Below the pieces are notes generated by a model that did not search any database, was not told the origin of the DNA, and saw only the letters and a program-made list of their open reading frames with translations. The translations under genes and the position numbers were made by a program. Below, piece after piece: positions 19,004 through 29,887 of a DNA stretch of 64,000 bases. Positions within the stretch are counted from its first letter, which is position 1, and every line of letters starts with the position of its first letter. Source of the DNA: Rhodothermales bacterium (GTDB lineage: Bacteria > Bacteroidota > Rhodothermia > Rhodothermales > VXPQ01). The stretch covers positions 1-64,000 of the forward strand of contig JAJECT010000029.1 of NCBI GenBank assembly GCA_022821845.1. Reading direction: 5' to 3'.

Positions 19004-19729
19004 TTATTGCTGCGCGTCGGCGTCCTTTGCCGTCTGCTGGCGGTCCAGCACATTGTCCACGACGCCATAGTCCTTGGCTTCCTGGGCGCTGAGCCAGTAA
19101 TCCCGGTCCGCGTCGTGTTCGATTTGCTCCATCGACTTGTTCGTGTGCCGGGCAAGCACTTCGTACAACAACCGCTTCAGGCGAATAATTTCCTTGGCCT
19201 GGATTTCAATATCGGACGCCTGCCCTTGCGCGCCGCCCAGCGGCTGGTGCATCATGATGCGGGAATTGGGCAAGGCCCCGCGCTTGCCGGGCGCCCCGGC
19301 GGCCAGCAAGATCGCCCCCATCGACGCGGCGAGCCCCACGCACGTCGTGGCGATCGGAGCGTTGACCCATTGCATGGTGTCGTAGACGGCCAGCCCGCTG
19401 TAGATGACGCCCCCCGGCGAGTTGATGTACATGTTGATGTCCCGCTCGGAGTCCTCGCTCGTCAGGTACAGGAGTTGCGCCACCGCAAGGTTCGCAATCT
19501 GGTCGCTCACCGGCGTTCCAAGGATAATGATGCGTTCTTTCAGCAGTCGGCTGAAAATGTCGTAGGCGCGCTCGCCCCGGTTCGTTTGTTCGACGACCAT
19601 CGGCACGAGGGTCGCGATGGAATCCTCGCGAAAAGGGCCGCTGTATATGCTGCTCGGAACCGAGAGGTCCTTCGCGAACTTGACGAAATCTTCTACCATG
19701 TACGACGAGGGGATTACGGGATGAGACAC
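19004..19729 (-). CDS. clpP: ATP-dependent Clp protease proteolytic subunit
   Basis: [55 protein letters not shown]. Confidence 0.95.
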   Translation of the reverse strand: MSHPVIPSSYMVEDFVKFAKDLSVPSSIYSGPFREDSIATLVPMVVEQTNRGERAYDIFSRLLKERIIILGTPVSDQIANLAVAQLLYLTSEDSERDINMYINSPGGVIYSGLAVYDTMQWVNAPIATTCVGLAASMGAILLAAGAPGKRGALPNSRIMMHQPLGGAQGQASDIEIQAKEIIRLKRLLYEVLARHTNKSMEQIEHDADRDYWLSAQEAKDYGVVDNVLDRQQTAKDADAQQ

Positions 19730-19802
19730 TGAGGGCGACGATGCTACCGTATCCCCGGAAGGGAGTTCCGCCGCGGGCGTTTTCGATCAGGGCGCAGGAT
19801 AC

Positions 19803-21146
19803 TCACATCGGGAGAAATATCCGGGATCGGCTCGGGGACGTCGGATCCGTTGGCTGTTCGTTGTCGTTGCCCTCGGCCCTGTCTTCGATCTCGAACATTT
19901 CGCCGAGGCGGGCGAAAAATTTCTGATGCAACAGGCTCCCCCGGACTTCTTCGATGTCGCCTATGCGTTCGTAGTACCGTCGCAGCGCTTCGCCAGAGAT
20001 CTCCTCGTGCTCTGCGGCGGCTTTGTCGAACCAGTCGTCCAGATTGTCCTCGGTTACTTCCAGTTGCTCCTGTTCGATATACGCGTCGCGGAGCAAGCCC
20101 CACTTGGCGTGCCGGGCGGCCAGGTCGCGCTGCGACTCCCTGAACGCCTGCACGTCGAAATGCTCCGGGAACTTGCCGCCGCGGTTTCTTTTCACGGAGT
20201 CGAGAAAATCGTCCAGGTGCAGTTCCACCGCCGATTCGGGGACGGGTATGTCGTGCAATTCCAGTATGCGTTCGACCATGTTTTCGGCAAGCAATCTTTG
20301 CTTTCGTTCGTTCGCCCGCTCGACGAGTTCTTCGCGCAGCTCGTCTTTCCATTCGTCCAGGGAAGCGATGCGCCCGTTCGTGATCTCTTCTGCAAACGCG
20401 TCGTCGAGGTCGGGCAGGTCCCGGCGCAACGTTTCCCGAATCGTGGCCTCGTACCGCCGCGCAGGGCCCTCGGCGTCTTCTTCGGGGGGCAGTTCCACCA
20501 TGCAGGTTTCCCCGGCCCGTTTGCCAAGAACAGCTTCCCGAATCTCTTTTAGCAGACTCCTTTGGTCCATGAAAAAGGTTACGCCCTCCCGCTTCTCTCC
20601 GATGACGGGCGCGCCGGTGGCGTCGTCCAGGCGCTGCATATCGAGAACGACCTGAAAATCGTCCTTGATTTCTTCGTCTTCGAGCGGAACGAGCGTAGCG
20701 TGCGCCTTCCGGTATCGCGTAATGTTTTCCGCCAGGTACTCGTCCGTAACCTCGCGCTGGAAACGCAGGATTTTTTCGCGGGACAAATCCTTGAGCGCGA
20801 TGTCCGGCCGGATTCCAAACCGGACCACGGCGCGCAGGTCCCCGTCCATTTCATACTCCATCGACGTAAGCATGGGGCGGCCTACCACATCGTAGTCTCC
20901 TTTTTCGACGATTTCCGTATGGAACGTCTCCATCACCTTGTTGTGGGCAAGCAGGCTGGCAAGTTCTTCTCCATGGAGTCTTTTGACGAGATGCAGGGGG
21001 ACCTTGCCGGGGCGGAAGCCTTTCATTTCCGTGCGGGCGCGCCGGCGGCGCAGGGCGGCGTTGAAGTCGGACGCAAGGTCTTCCGCCGCAGCTTCGATCT
21101 CAAGGTCGAGGGTTACTTCGCTGATTGAATGAATATTCGTTTGCAT
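19803..21146 (-). CDS. tig: Trigger factor
   Basis: MKGFRPGKVPLHLVKRLHG ribosome-binding signature and overall trigger-factor layout; adjacent to clpP. Confidence 0.9.
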   Translation of the reverse strand: MQTNIHSISEVTLDLEIEAAAEDLASDFNAALRRRRARTEMKGFRPGKVPLHLVKRLHGEELASLLAHNKVMETFHTEIVEKGDYDVVGRPMLTSMEYEMDGDLRAVVRFGIRPDIALKDLSREKILRFQREVTDEYLAENITRYRKAHATLVPLEDEEIKDDFQVVLDMQRLDDATGAPVIGEKREGVTFFMDQRSLLKEIREAVLGKRAGETCMVELPPEEDAEGPARRYEATIRETLRRDLPDLDDAFAEEITNGRIASLDEWKDELREELVERANERKQRLLAENMVERILELHDIPVPESAVELHLDDFLDSVKRNRGGKFPEHFDVQAFRESQRDLAARHAKWGLLRDAYIEQEQLEVTEDNLDDWFDKAAAEHEEISGEALRRYYERIGDIEEVRGSLLHQKFFARLGEMFEIEDRAEGNDNEQPTDPTSPSRSRIFLPM

Positions 21147-21230
21147 GGCGTCGTGTTTGTGCGCTTCGCGCGCAGGAGATAATCGCTTTCGTCCAGTAGC
21201 CGCAGGGGCCCGTTGCGCCGTTTGCCGGCG

Positions 21231-21557
21231 TTATATCGTGGCCAGCCTGGTTTGGGAAATCGGAATAAGGTAATGGTGTTCAAGCACGTCTTCGTGGACG
21301 CCGAACTCGCCGGTGCCGCGGAAATCCACCGCGACATACCGCCCCACGATTTGTTTGACTTCTCCGATCCCGTAATACGGCGGATGCGGGCCGTAATATA
21401 CCAGTTGGCCTTCCCGGAAGGCTTTTTTGTACCGGGCGCGTCGGTGAAACGAGGGAATCACCGGGAGCAAGTCCAGTCGATATGGAAGCGTTTTTTTCAA
21501 GAGGGCGTTCTCCGGACGTCTTTCCGAAAGGTAGGGCATGCGCGGAATCTCTGCCAC
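21231..21557 (-). CDS. Hypothetical protein
   Basis: Open frame in gap between tig and DUF4290; coherent protein-like sequence, no family recognised. Confidence 0.5.
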   Translation of the reverse strand: MAEIPRMPYLSERRPENALLKKTLPYRLDLLPVIPSFHRRARYKKAFREGQLVYYGPHPPYYGIGEVKQIVGRYVAVDFRGTGEFGVHEDVLEHHYLIPISQTRLATI

Positions 21558-21709
21558 CTATCGATAAAAGTTCACGACGGCGCCCTGTCGGTTTGGTTGT
21601 CGTTCCGGCATTCGTTATTATTGCAATCCCGAATTATCGCGATCCGGAAGCATTGGTTCCCGGATGGCCTGTTCGGGCCGTACCCTAACGCGATGCGATC
21701 CCCAACGGC

Positions 21710-22021
21710 ATGAGCTCCACCGAATTCGACACGAAAATGGTTGACCGCCAGGTCGGCCGCAATGCAGAGCTGTTCGCCCGAGCGCTCAATAAACTGGATA
21801 CCGCGGAGCAGCGATATCCTTATCTGCGCATTCTGGTCAGCATTGTGGAGCAGGCGCATCCCGAGTGGAACCAGGCGCCGCAAAAGGACCTCCAGATCGC
21901 TCGGCTGGTCATGGAGATGGGCGCGCGCGTCGAGGAAAGCGAAATCGTCGAGGTCGTGCGCGTCCGGGACGAGGAGCGCGGCTATTCCCACGACGGAGCG
22001 GGGGCTGCGCCTACTCGATGA
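21710..22021 (+). CDS. DUF4290-like protein
   Basis: STEFDTKMVDRQVGRNAELFARALNKLDTAEQRYPYLRILVSIVEQAHPEWNQ resembles Bacteroidota DUF4290. Confidence 0.7.
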   Translation: MSSTEFDTKMVDRQVGRNAELFARALNKLDTAEQRYPYLRILVSIVEQAHPEWNQAPQKDLQIARLVMEMGARVEESEIVEVVRVRDEERGYSHDGAGAAPTR

Positions 22022-22562
22022 CGATATGCGGGTTCGCCCGCAGGAAACTTTTCCAGCTGGCGGGTCTTCGGGCGCCGCCTTCCGCGCGGCGATGTATGTG
22101 GCATAGCCCGACGGCAAGCGCGTCGGAGGCGTCGGACCCCATGGCGTCCGCATCGCATTCGTCCCGAATCGAGAGGAGGGCGCGCACCATATAGCGAACC
22201 TGTTCTTTCGAGGCGTTGCCTCGTCCGGTGACGGCCTTCTTGACCTGCTTCGGGGTATACTCGGTAACCGGAACCTCCCGGTTCAGCATGGCGATCATGG
22301 CGGCGGCCTGGGCGCGTCCAAGCTTCAGCATGGACTGCGGATTGCTGCCGTACACCGGCATCTCGATGGCGCATTCGTCCGGGCAATGGCGTTCTGCGAT
22401 CGCTGCGACGCCGTCGTAGATTTTTTTGAGGCGCAGCGCATGGTCCTCGCACCGGTCCAGGCGCAACACGCCGTAGTCCAGCATACGCTCGCCGGCGCTG
22501 TCGCAGGCGATCACGCCATACCCTGTGCATTGCGATCCGGGGTCGATGCCAAGCACGATCAT
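22011..22562 (-). CDS. ruvC: Crossover junction endodeoxyribonuclease RuvC
   Basis: MIVLGIDPGSQCTGYGVI, IEMPVYGSNPQSMLKLGRAQAAAM, TGRGNASKEQV, SDASDALAVGLCH. Confidence 0.95.
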   Translation of the reverse strand: MIVLGIDPGSQCTGYGVIACDSAGERMLDYGVLRLDRCEDHALRLKKIYDGVAAIAERHCPDECAIEMPVYGSNPQSMLKLGRAQAAAMIAMLNREVPVTEYTPKQVKKAVTGRGNASKEQVRYMVRALLSIRDECDADAMGSDASDALAVGLCHIHRRAEGGARRPASWKSFLRANPHIVIE

Positions 22563-22586
22563 TGCAGGGGCTCCGCAAAAGGTTTT

Positions 22587-23342
22587 TCAGAAGGACAGGT
22601 CGGCAAGGAGTTCCTCGTTCAAGTCCAGGGTGGTGAAGACCGCCTGCACGTCCGGATGGTCGTCTATGCGTTCGATCAAGCGCAATACTTTCCGGGCGGC
22701 GTCGTCGGGAAGCGCGACGGCGGCGGAGGGTTCCCGAATCAACTGCGCCGCGGCGATCTCGACGCCCGCCTGTTCAAGCGCCGCGCGCACCGCGTCGAGC
22801 AAGTCGGGCGGCGTTGCGACGACATAGGCGTCGCCTTCCTGTTGCATATCCTCGGCGCCTGCTTCCACCACAATGTCGAACAGGGCCAGTTCGTCGCGCG
22901 GCTGTCCGGCAGCGGCAATTTCTATCATGCCTTTGCGTTCGAACAGATACCCCACCGAGCCGGACTTGCCCAGGCTGCCGCCCCCCTTGCCGAAAAGGTG
23001 GCGCAGGTCCGCCACCGTCCGGTTTCGGTTGTCCGTCAGCGTTTCCACGAACACCGCCACGCCATGCGGGCCATACCCCTCGTAGGTCGCCTCTTCGTAG
23101 TCTTCTCCCTGAATTTCCCCGGTGCCCCGCTTGATGGCGCGCGCTATATTTTCCTTGGGCATGTTTTCGGCCTTGGCCTTCTCGACCGCAAGCGCCAGCG
23201 CGGCGTTCATGGCGGGATCGCCTCCGCCTTCCCGGGCGGCTATCGTAACGTCACGAGAAATCCGCGCCCATACTTTCGACTTGCGCTGATCGGTTTTGGC
23301 TTTCTGCCGCTTGATTTTGGACCATTTATTGTGACCGGCCAT
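22587..23342 (-). CDS. YebC/PmpR family protein
   Basis: MAGHNKWSKIKRQKAKTDQRKSKVWARISRDVTIAAREGGGDPAMNAAL. Confidence 0.95.
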   Translation of the reverse strand: MAGHNKWSKIKRQKAKTDQRKSKVWARISRDVTIAAREGGGDPAMNAALALAVEKAKAENMPKENIARAIKRGTGEIQGEDYEEATYEGYGPHGVAVFVETLTDNRNRTVADLRHLFGKGGGSLGKSGSVGYLFERKGMIEIAAAGQPRDELALFDIVVEAGAEDMQQEGDAYVVATPPDLLDAVRAALEQAGVEIAAAQLIREPSAAVALPDDAARKVLRLIERIDDHPDVQAVFTTLDLNEELLADLSF

Positions 23343-23488
23343 GGGAAACGCTGCGTACGGAATAGCATGTATTTATGGATACGCGGATCAAAACCTGACG
23401 TACCTGCTACCGCGCCAGGGGCGATATTGTTCTGGCGACTTCTTCGCATCGTTTCGCAGCAGATCCGGACAGAACGCAGCGTATCCTT

Positions 23489-23747
23489 AGGATACTCTGA
23501 TTAAATCCGCGAAGCTCAGAGGCTGCGAGGGGTGCGCTGGCAAGGAATGACGAAGCAGCGTGGCAGGCCCCACGTAATGAGGAATGACACAGCCAGCGTG
23601 CCCCTCGCAGCCTCCCGCAGGGCGCGTCACGCCCCCTGCCACCCGAATCTACGGTGTTTTTCTGCTGATTTCTAACGATACAAGCATGACACCCTTGACA
23701 TGCGACAGTGACGCGCTGAGCGAAGTGGCTTTAATCAGCGTATCCTT
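23489..23747. repeat. Copy 2 of interspersed TIR-bounded non-coding element (MITE-like)
   Basis: AGGATACTCTGATTAAATCCGCGAAGCTCAG ... CTGAGCGAAGTGGCTTTAATCAGCGTATCCT; interior aligns along its length with 8942-9198. Confidence 0.8.
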
Positions 23748-23888
23748 AACAAATGGGCTGCATAATGGCTATCTTCAGGGATAATCTTCGATTTCCTTGC
23801 GGCGGACGCCATGGGCGGCCCCCGACGTCCGCATTCCGCCGCCAGACGCGACAAATACTCCGAAGCAGGCGAAACAGCCTGTTCGGCC

Positions 23889-24500
23889 ATGCCTGAAAAG
23901 AACGCCCAGACAATCCCTTCGGAATCCGCCGAGCAGGACAAGCGCTGCGTGGCCCGCGCCCTCGCGGGGGACCAGAGGGCGTACGCCGAACTGCTTGAAA
24001 AGTACCACAGCGCGATTCGCCGCCACATCCAGAAAATTATTCGGGACCGCATGATCGTGGACGATCTGGTCCAGGAGGTTTTCGCGAAGGCGTTCGCGGC
24101 GCTGTCGTCGTATTCGTCCGCGTACGCCTTTTCCACCTGGTTGTACAAGATCGCCCAGAACCATGCGATCGACTATAACCGGAAGAAAAAACTCCCTACG
24201 CTGTCCATCGACCAGCCCGTCGAGACGCGCGATGGAGAAATGAAGATAGAATTGCCGGATACGACGTACCGACCGGACCGGCACATCGTGCAAGACGAAC
24301 GCAAAACGCTGATTCAGGAAGCCATCGACGCGCTTCCGGCGAAATACAACCGCGTCATCGTATTGCGCCATCAGCACGAAAAAAGTTACGAAGAAATCGC
24401 GCAGGAGCTCGATTTGCCACTGGGCACGGTAAAAGCGCATCTTTTCCGGGCGCGCCAGGCGCTCAACAAATACCTGCGCGATCGCCGCGACCTGCATTGA
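23889..24500 (+). CDS. ECF-type RNA polymerase sigma factor
   Basis: [66 protein letters not shown]. Confidence 0.92.
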   Translation: MPEKNAQTIPSESAEQDKRCVARALAGDQRAYAELLEKYHSAIRRHIQKIIRDRMIVDDLVQEVFAKAFAALSSYSSAYAFSTWLYKIAQNHAIDYNRKKKLPTLSIDQPVETRDGEMKIELPDTTYRPDRHIVQDERKTLIQEAIDALPAKYNRVIVLRHQHEKSYEEIAQELDLPLGTVKAHLFRARQALNKYLRDRRDLH

Positions 24501-24529
24501 CGCCCGCATTCGCCTTTTCGGCCCGAACC

Positions 24530-25828
24530 ATGATACCTCGATACACCCGCCCCGAAATGGGGGCACTGTGGAGCGAAGAAAACCGCTTTCAAGCCTGGCT
24601 GGACGTCGAACTGGCTGCGTGCGACGCCTGGTCGAAACGGGGCGCGATTCCCCGGGAGGACGTGGATTTGCTGTACGCGAAGGCCTCGTTCGACGTGGAT
24701 CGCATACATGAAATCGAGCGAACGACGCGGCACGACGTGGTGGCTTTTACGCGCGCGGTAAGCGAATCGCTGGGACCCGAAAAGAAGTGGGTGCACTATG
24801 GACTTACTTCTTCTGACGTGGTCGATACGGCGCTGATGGTCCAGATCAAAAAAGCCAACGATCTTTTGCTGGCCGCCATCGACCGGATGCTGCGGGCGCT
24901 GGCGGAGGCGGCCCGCAAGCACCGGCGGACGCTTATGATGGGTCGGACGCACGGCGTCCACGCCGAACCCACGACCTGGGGCCTGAAAATGGCGTTGTAC
25001 CATACGGAAATGGTCCGCAACCGGCGACGGTTCGCCGCGGCGGCCGAGGAAATGGCCGTGGGTAAATTGTCGGGCGCCGTGGGCACGTTTGCGCACATCC
25101 CGCCCGAGATCGAGCAGACGGTGTGCGAAAAGCTGGGCTTGCGCCCCGCGCCGGTCTCGACGCAAGTGCTCCAGCGAGATCGGCACGCGCATTATTTGTC
25201 CGTGCTGGCGCTCATCGGCGCGTCGCTTGAAAAAATGGCGGTGGAAGTGCGGGGCCTGCAAAAGAACGAGGTCCGCGAAGTCGAGGAGGCGTTCGGAAAG
25301 GGACAAAAAGGCTCTTCCGCCATGCCGCACAAACGCAATCCGGTAGGATCGGAAAACATCACGGGATGCGCCCGCCTGCTGCGCGGCTATATGATTTCGG
25401 CCTTTGAGAATGTGGCGCTCTGGCACGAGCGCGATATTTCTCATTCGTCCGTGGAACGGGTCGTTATTCCCGACGCGACCACGATTTTGCACTATGCGCT
25501 CCACCGGTTCGCTGGCATTCTGGAAACGCTGGTCGTCTATCCCGAAACGATGCGCGCGAACATGGAGCGGACGCACGGGCTGTACAACAGCCAGCGGCTC
25601 ATGCTTATGCTGATCGACAAGGGGTTGTCCCGCGAGGCGGCGTACGATCTGGTGCAACCGGCAGCGATGCGGGCCTGGGAGGCGGGGCGCCCGTTCCAGG
25701 AGATCGTCGCCGAAGATTCTGCCCTCATGAAGCATTTTTCACCGAAAGAAGTGGAACTTGCTTTCGATGCGTCGTACCACATGCAACGAATCGACTTCAT
25801 TTTCGAGCGCGCCGGCCTCGGCGATTAA
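24530..25828 (+). CDS. purB: Adenylosuccinate lyase
   Basis: [51 protein letters not shown]. Confidence 0.95.
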   Translation: MIPRYTRPEMGALWSEENRFQAWLDVELAACDAWSKRGAIPREDVDLLYAKASFDVDRIHEIERTTRHDVVAFTRAVSESLGPEKKWVHYGLTSSDVVDTALMVQIKKANDLLLAAIDRMLRALAEAARKHRRTLMMGRTHGVHAEPTTWGLKMALYHTEMVRNRRRFAAAAEEMAVGKLSGAVGTFAHIPPEIEQTVCEKLGLRPAPVSTQVLQRDRHAHYLSVLALIGASLEKMAVEVRGLQKNEVREVEEAFGKGQKGSSAMPHKRNPVGSENITGCARLLRGYMISAFENVALWHERDISHSSVERVVIPDATTILHYALHRFAGILETLVVYPETMRANMERTHGLYNSQRLMLMLIDKGLSREAAYDLVQPAAMRAWEAGRPFQEIVAEDSALMKHFSPKEVELAFDASYHMQRIDFIFERAGLGD

Positions 25829-25890
25829 GATTCCGTAACAAAAACTACATTTCGCAACGCTGCGCCTTCGCACAATTCGACATTTTCCCC

Positions 25891-28707
25891 ATGAACGCCA
25901 TGCTACGCCCTCTTTCTGTATTGCTGCTTTCCTGTTTCCTCGCCTTCGCCGCAAGCGCCCCCCGATCGGCGCAGGCGCAAGCCACGGCGTCTGTTCGCGG
26001 CGTCGTTACGGACGCGGCGGAGGCGTCTCCCCTGCAAGACGCCAACGTGGCGTTGTTGCTGGACGGCGTCGTGATCGCGGGCGCGGCCTCGGAGGCGGAC
26101 GGAGCCTACGAAATCACCGGAGTTCCTCCGGGAGAGTATGTGCTTTCGGCGCGTTTCGTGGGCTACGAGGAGGCGCAATCCCTGATATCCTTGCGGCCCG
26201 GGGCATCGTTTACGGCAGACCTGGCCTTGCGCCCGACGGGTTTCAATCTCAACGCCGTGATTGTGAGCGCCTCCCGCGGGTCCGAAAAGGTTCTGGACGC
26301 CCCGGCCTCGATTTCCGTGTTGACCGCGCGGGACATCGAAACCGACGCCTTGCCAGATCCGGTCATGTTGCTTCGGAACGTAACGGGGGTGGACATGGCG
26401 CAAACCGGCGTCAACCGGCACGAGGTGGTGCTGCGCGGATTCAATAACGCCTTTAGCGGCGCCACCCACGTCATGATCGACTACCGGCAGGCGTCCCTGG
26501 CGTCGCTGGGCGTGAACGATTACAGCATGATGCCGCTCTCGCAGATCGACCTGGAGCGCGTCGAGGTGGTGCGGGGTCCGGGGTCGGCGCTTTTCGGCGC
26601 CGGCGTCGACGCCGGGGTGATCCATTTCATCAGCAAGGATCCGTTTGCGCATCCGGGGACGACCGTGCAGCTGGGAGGCGGGCTGCGCAACGCCCTGAAG
26701 ACTTCCGTGCGCCATGCGGGCGTGGCGGGCGGCAAACTGGGATACAAAGTCGTCGCGGATTTTACGCGGGCCGACGATTTCGCCTTTGATCCGAACGACG
26801 CCGCGGACGCCGTGCAATTGGCCACGTTCCGGGAATCGGCGCTGCCCGTCGATTACGATAACCACAACTATACGATGTCGGGGCTGCTGGCCTGGCGATT
26901 TCGCCCGAACGCAACCCTGACAGCCAATGCGGGGCGTTCGGTTACCAAAACCATCGGGCTTTCGGCGATCGGCACGGTGCAAGGGGAAGGATTCGGATAT
27001 ACGTACGGTCAGCTTCGCCTGAACGCCGGAGGTTTTTTCGCCCAGGCCTACGCGAATATCAACGATGCGGGCGATTCCTTCGTCTATCGCGCCGGATCGG
27101 TGGAAGACGTGGTGGACCACTCCACCGTAATGAACGTACAGGGGCAGTACGACTTCGACCTGCTGGAAGAGCGCCTCCGTTTGATTCTCGGCGCGGAATA
27201 CGAGCGCACCAATCCGGTTACGAAGCGCACCATTTTCGGACGAAACGAGGACGAAGATCAGTTTTACGAGGCGGGCGCGTATCTCCAGAGCGTCGTGCAA
27301 CTTGCGCCGTCGCTCAGCGCAACGCTCGCCGTGCGCGCAGACAAGCACGAGCTGTTTGACGATACGCAGGTTTCGCCTCGCGCCGCGCTGGTTTTCAAGC
27401 CGAATCCCTCGCATAGCCTTCGCGCTACGTTCAACCGGGCGTTTGCTTCGCCCAGCACGAACAACCTGTTTCTGGACATCAACGCAGGTTCCGCCGGGCC
27501 GCTTTCTATTCAGGCCCGAGGGGCGCTGGACGGGTTCCATTTTCAGCGCGACGGGCAAGGCAACCTCATCGCCTCCAGCTTGATTCCGGATATTTTCGGG
27601 GCGCCTGTGCCCACAGGCGTTCCGCTCGACTTGCTGTATGCGCAGGTGTACGCAGGCCTTGCGAGCACGCCGACGACCGAACTGCAAGACCTGCTGGCCA
27701 TGCAAGGCTTCAATATTCCAGCGTTTGTCATCGAGCAATTTATCGGGCTGCTTGGCCCGGAGGGCGGCACGGTCGTAACAGGCCTTACGCCGTCCAGCCT
27801 CGGCTATCTGGATCCGAATACGGGCAGCGTGGATCCAAGCAGCATCACCCGGGACGTAGTGGACGTGCCGCCGCTCGAACATACCGTTAGCGAGACATAC
27901 GAATTGGGATACAAGGGGTTGATCGGAGAGCGTCTGCTGTTCGCCGTGGACGGATACTACGCCCGCCGCCGCAATTTCGTAAGTCCGTTGCGGATAGAAA
28001 CGCCCTTCGTCCTGGTCCCGGATCACGAAACGTTGTTCGGCGACCTCGCTGCGGCGCTCGCCGCCGGCATTGCAGGCAACGCGGCCCTGAGCGGGGTATT
28101 GCCGCTCGTGGGGCTGTCCCCGGAGGATGTGGCAGGGCTTATCGTGAACTTGTCGGAACCGGGCCTGGCGGCGGAGTTGCCGGCGAATTCGCCGATCGGC
28201 ATCGTGCAGCCTGCGGAAAACGCGACGCCTGGCCAATTGCTGCTGGCGTACCGAAGCATGGGCGACATCGCGTACTATGGGCTGGACGTATCCGCCGAAT
28301 GGCTGGTTGGCGACGGGTTCCGCGTTTTCGGGAACATGTCCTGGCTTAGCGACAACTTTTTCGACGCCGACGAACTGGGCGAAGAGCAGCAGTCGCTGGA
28401 ATTGGCCATGAATGCTCCCGAAATAAAGGCCAAGGGCGGATTGTCCTATGCATCGTCCGGGGACTGGAGCGTGCACGCCTCCCTTCGACATACCGGGGGT
28501 TTCGAGGTGCGCTCCGGTTTGTACACGGGGGCCGTGGAGGATCATACGCTGCTGGACATAGGCGGCGGATACGATCTCGGGGACTATGTTTCCGGATTGC
28601 GCCTGAATTTGTCCCTGTTCAACGTACTGGATCAGCAGCACCGCGAATTCGTTGGCGCGCCAAAAATAGGTCGCACGGGGATTCTGCAATTGACCCTCGA
28701 TATATAA
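25891..28707 (+). CDS. TonB-dependent receptor with carboxypeptidase-regulatory-like N-terminal domain
   Basis: Signal peptide; VRGVVTDAAEASPLQDANVALL...GEYVLSARFVGYEE; plug DAPASISVLTARDIE, VVRGPGSALFGAGVDAGVIHFISKDPF; C-terminal beta-barrel ending LTLDI. Confidence 0.9.
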   Translation: MNAMLRPLSVLLLSCFLAFAASAPRSAQAQATASVRGVVTDAAEASPLQDANVALLLDGVVIAGAASEADGAYEITGVPPGEYVLSARFVGYEEAQSLISLRPGASFTADLALRPTGFNLNAVIVSASRGSEKVLDAPASISVLTARDIETDALPDPVMLLRNVTGVDMAQTGVNRHEVVLRGFNNAFSGATHVMIDYRQASLASLGVNDYSMMPLSQIDLERVEVVRGPGSALFGAGVDAGVIHFISKDPFAHPGTTVQLGGGLRNALKTSVRHAGVAGGKLGYKVVADFTRADDFAFDPNDAADAVQLATFRESALPVDYDNHNYTMSGLLAWRFRPNATLTANAGRSVTKTIGLSAIGTVQGEGFGYTYGQLRLNAGGFFAQAYANINDAGDSFVYRAGSVEDVVDHSTVMNVQGQYDFDLLEERLRLILGAEYERTNPVTKRTIFGRNEDEDQFYEAGAYLQSVVQLAPSLSATLAVRADKHELFDDTQVSPRAALVFKPNPSHSLRATFNRAFASPSTNNLFLDINAGSAGPLSIQARGALDGFHFQRDGQGNLIASSLIPDIFGAPVPTGVPLDLLYAQVYAGLASTPTTELQDLLAMQGFNIPAFVIEQFIGLLGPEGGTVVTGLTPSSLGYLDPNTGSVDPSSITRDVVDVPPLEHTVSETYELGYKGLIGERLLFAVDGYYARRRNFVSPLRIETPFVLVPDHETLFGDLAAALAAGIAGNAALSGVLPLVGLSPEDVAGLIVNLSEPGLAAELPANSPIGIVQPAENATPGQLLLAYRSMGDIAYYGLDVSAEWLVGDGFRVFGNMSWLSDNFFDADELGEEQQSLELAMNAPEIKAKGGLSYASSGDWSVHASLRHTGGFEVRSGLYTGAVEDHTLLDIGGGYDLGDYVSGLRLNLSLFNVLDQQHREFVGAPKIGRTGILQLTLDI

Positions 28708-28930
28708 GCGTTACCCTGAGATCAAGCCTGTCCGTTTTGCGCGTCGCACCTGATTCACGCCTCTTGACCGGATATTCACGGGCGTTTTGCGTTGATTGCC
28801 CTGCCTGCGTGGGGTATTTTTACTGCGTAGCGCGTTTATGCTGCGTTCGGCGGGACTTTCCGGCGGGCGGGCGCAGGAAGCCTGCTTTGTTTCCTGAACG
28901 CGCGCCGGGCGCATCGTCGTCGTAATTCAT

Positions 28931-29317
28931 TTGCCTGTAGGAACCATGCCTGCGGATTTTATTCCCCTGCTGATCATGATGGCGCTTGCGTCGGGGATGG
29001 CGTTGTCGCTCCTGAAAGGGGCGGACTTGCTGGGCCCGCGCCGCCGCAACCTGATCAAGCAAAGCAGTTACGAGAGCGGAATGGATCCGATCGGCACGGC
29101 GCGGGAGCGCTACTCGGTGAAATTTTACCTCGTGGCGATGATCTTTATCGTATTCGACGTGGAGGTTGTTTTCTTGTATCCCTGGGCCGCAAGTTTCCGC
29201 GAATTCATGGATGCGGGCGTGGCCCCGGGCGCGCTTGCGGTGGTTTGCCTGTTTATTCTTATCCTTGGCGTGGGGCTGCTGTACGACATCAAAAAAGGCG
29301 GACTGGAGTTCGATTGA
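28931..29317 (+). CDS. nuoA: NADH-quinone oxidoreductase subunit A
   Basis: YESGMDPIGTARERYSVKFYLVAMIFIVFDVEVVFLYPWA. Confidence 0.95.
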   Translation: MPVGTMPADFIPLLIMMALASGMALSLLKGADLLGPRRRNLIKQSSYESGMDPIGTARERYSVKFYLVAMIFIVFDVEVVFLYPWAASFREFMDAGVAPGALAVVCLFILILGVGLLYDIKKGGLEFD

Positions 29318-29367
29318 CCTTGGATCTCCTGCTCGTTTCGTTTTCCAACGACAAATAACTGCATAGC

Positions 29368-29886
29368 ATGGTTTCTCCAGACGCGCGCAACGAAGGGTTC
29401 CTTACCACCAGGGTGGACGCCGTGCTGAATTGGGCCCGCTCCAATTCGCTGATGCCCATGCCCATGGGGCTGGCCTGCTGCGCAATCGAAATGATGGCGT
29501 TTGCAGGCCCCAAATACGACGCTGCCCGTTTCGGCAGCGAAGCCATGCGTTTTTCGCCGCGGCAGGCCGATCTGATGATTGTGGCGGGCTGGGTATCGTA
29601 CAAGATGGCGCACGCCATTCGGCGGGTATGGGACCAGATGGCGGACCCCAAATGGTGCATTTCCATGGGGGCTTGCGCTTCGACGGGCGGGATGCACCGT
29701 TGCTACGGCGTGGTGCAGGGATGCGACAATTTTCTGCCGGTAGACGTGTATATTCCGGGCTGCCCGCCTCGCCCGGAGGCGCTGCTGCACGCCTTGATGG
29801 ACATTCAGGAGAAGATTCGCAACGAATACTCCGTGACGCAGGATTATGCGCAGGGACCCGTGCTGACTCCAGAGCAAATCGGCTAA
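29368..29886 (+). CDS. nuoB: NADH-quinone oxidoreductase subunit B
   Basis: [58 protein letters not shown]. Confidence 0.96.
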   Translation: MVSPDARNEGFLTTRVDAVLNWARSNSLMPMPMGLACCAIEMMAFAGPKYDAARFGSEAMRFSPRQADLMIVAGWVSYKMAHAIRRVWDQMADPKWCISMGACASTGGMHRCYGVVQGCDNFLPVDVYIPGCPPRPEALLHALMDIQEKIRNEYSVTQDYAQGPVLTPEQIG

Positions 29887-29887
29887 A

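Noticed and set aside
25903-28689. 928 aa antisense ORF over the TonB receptor
   Set aside because: Composition is typical of antisense high-GC frames; sense strand is a clear TonB-dependent receptor.
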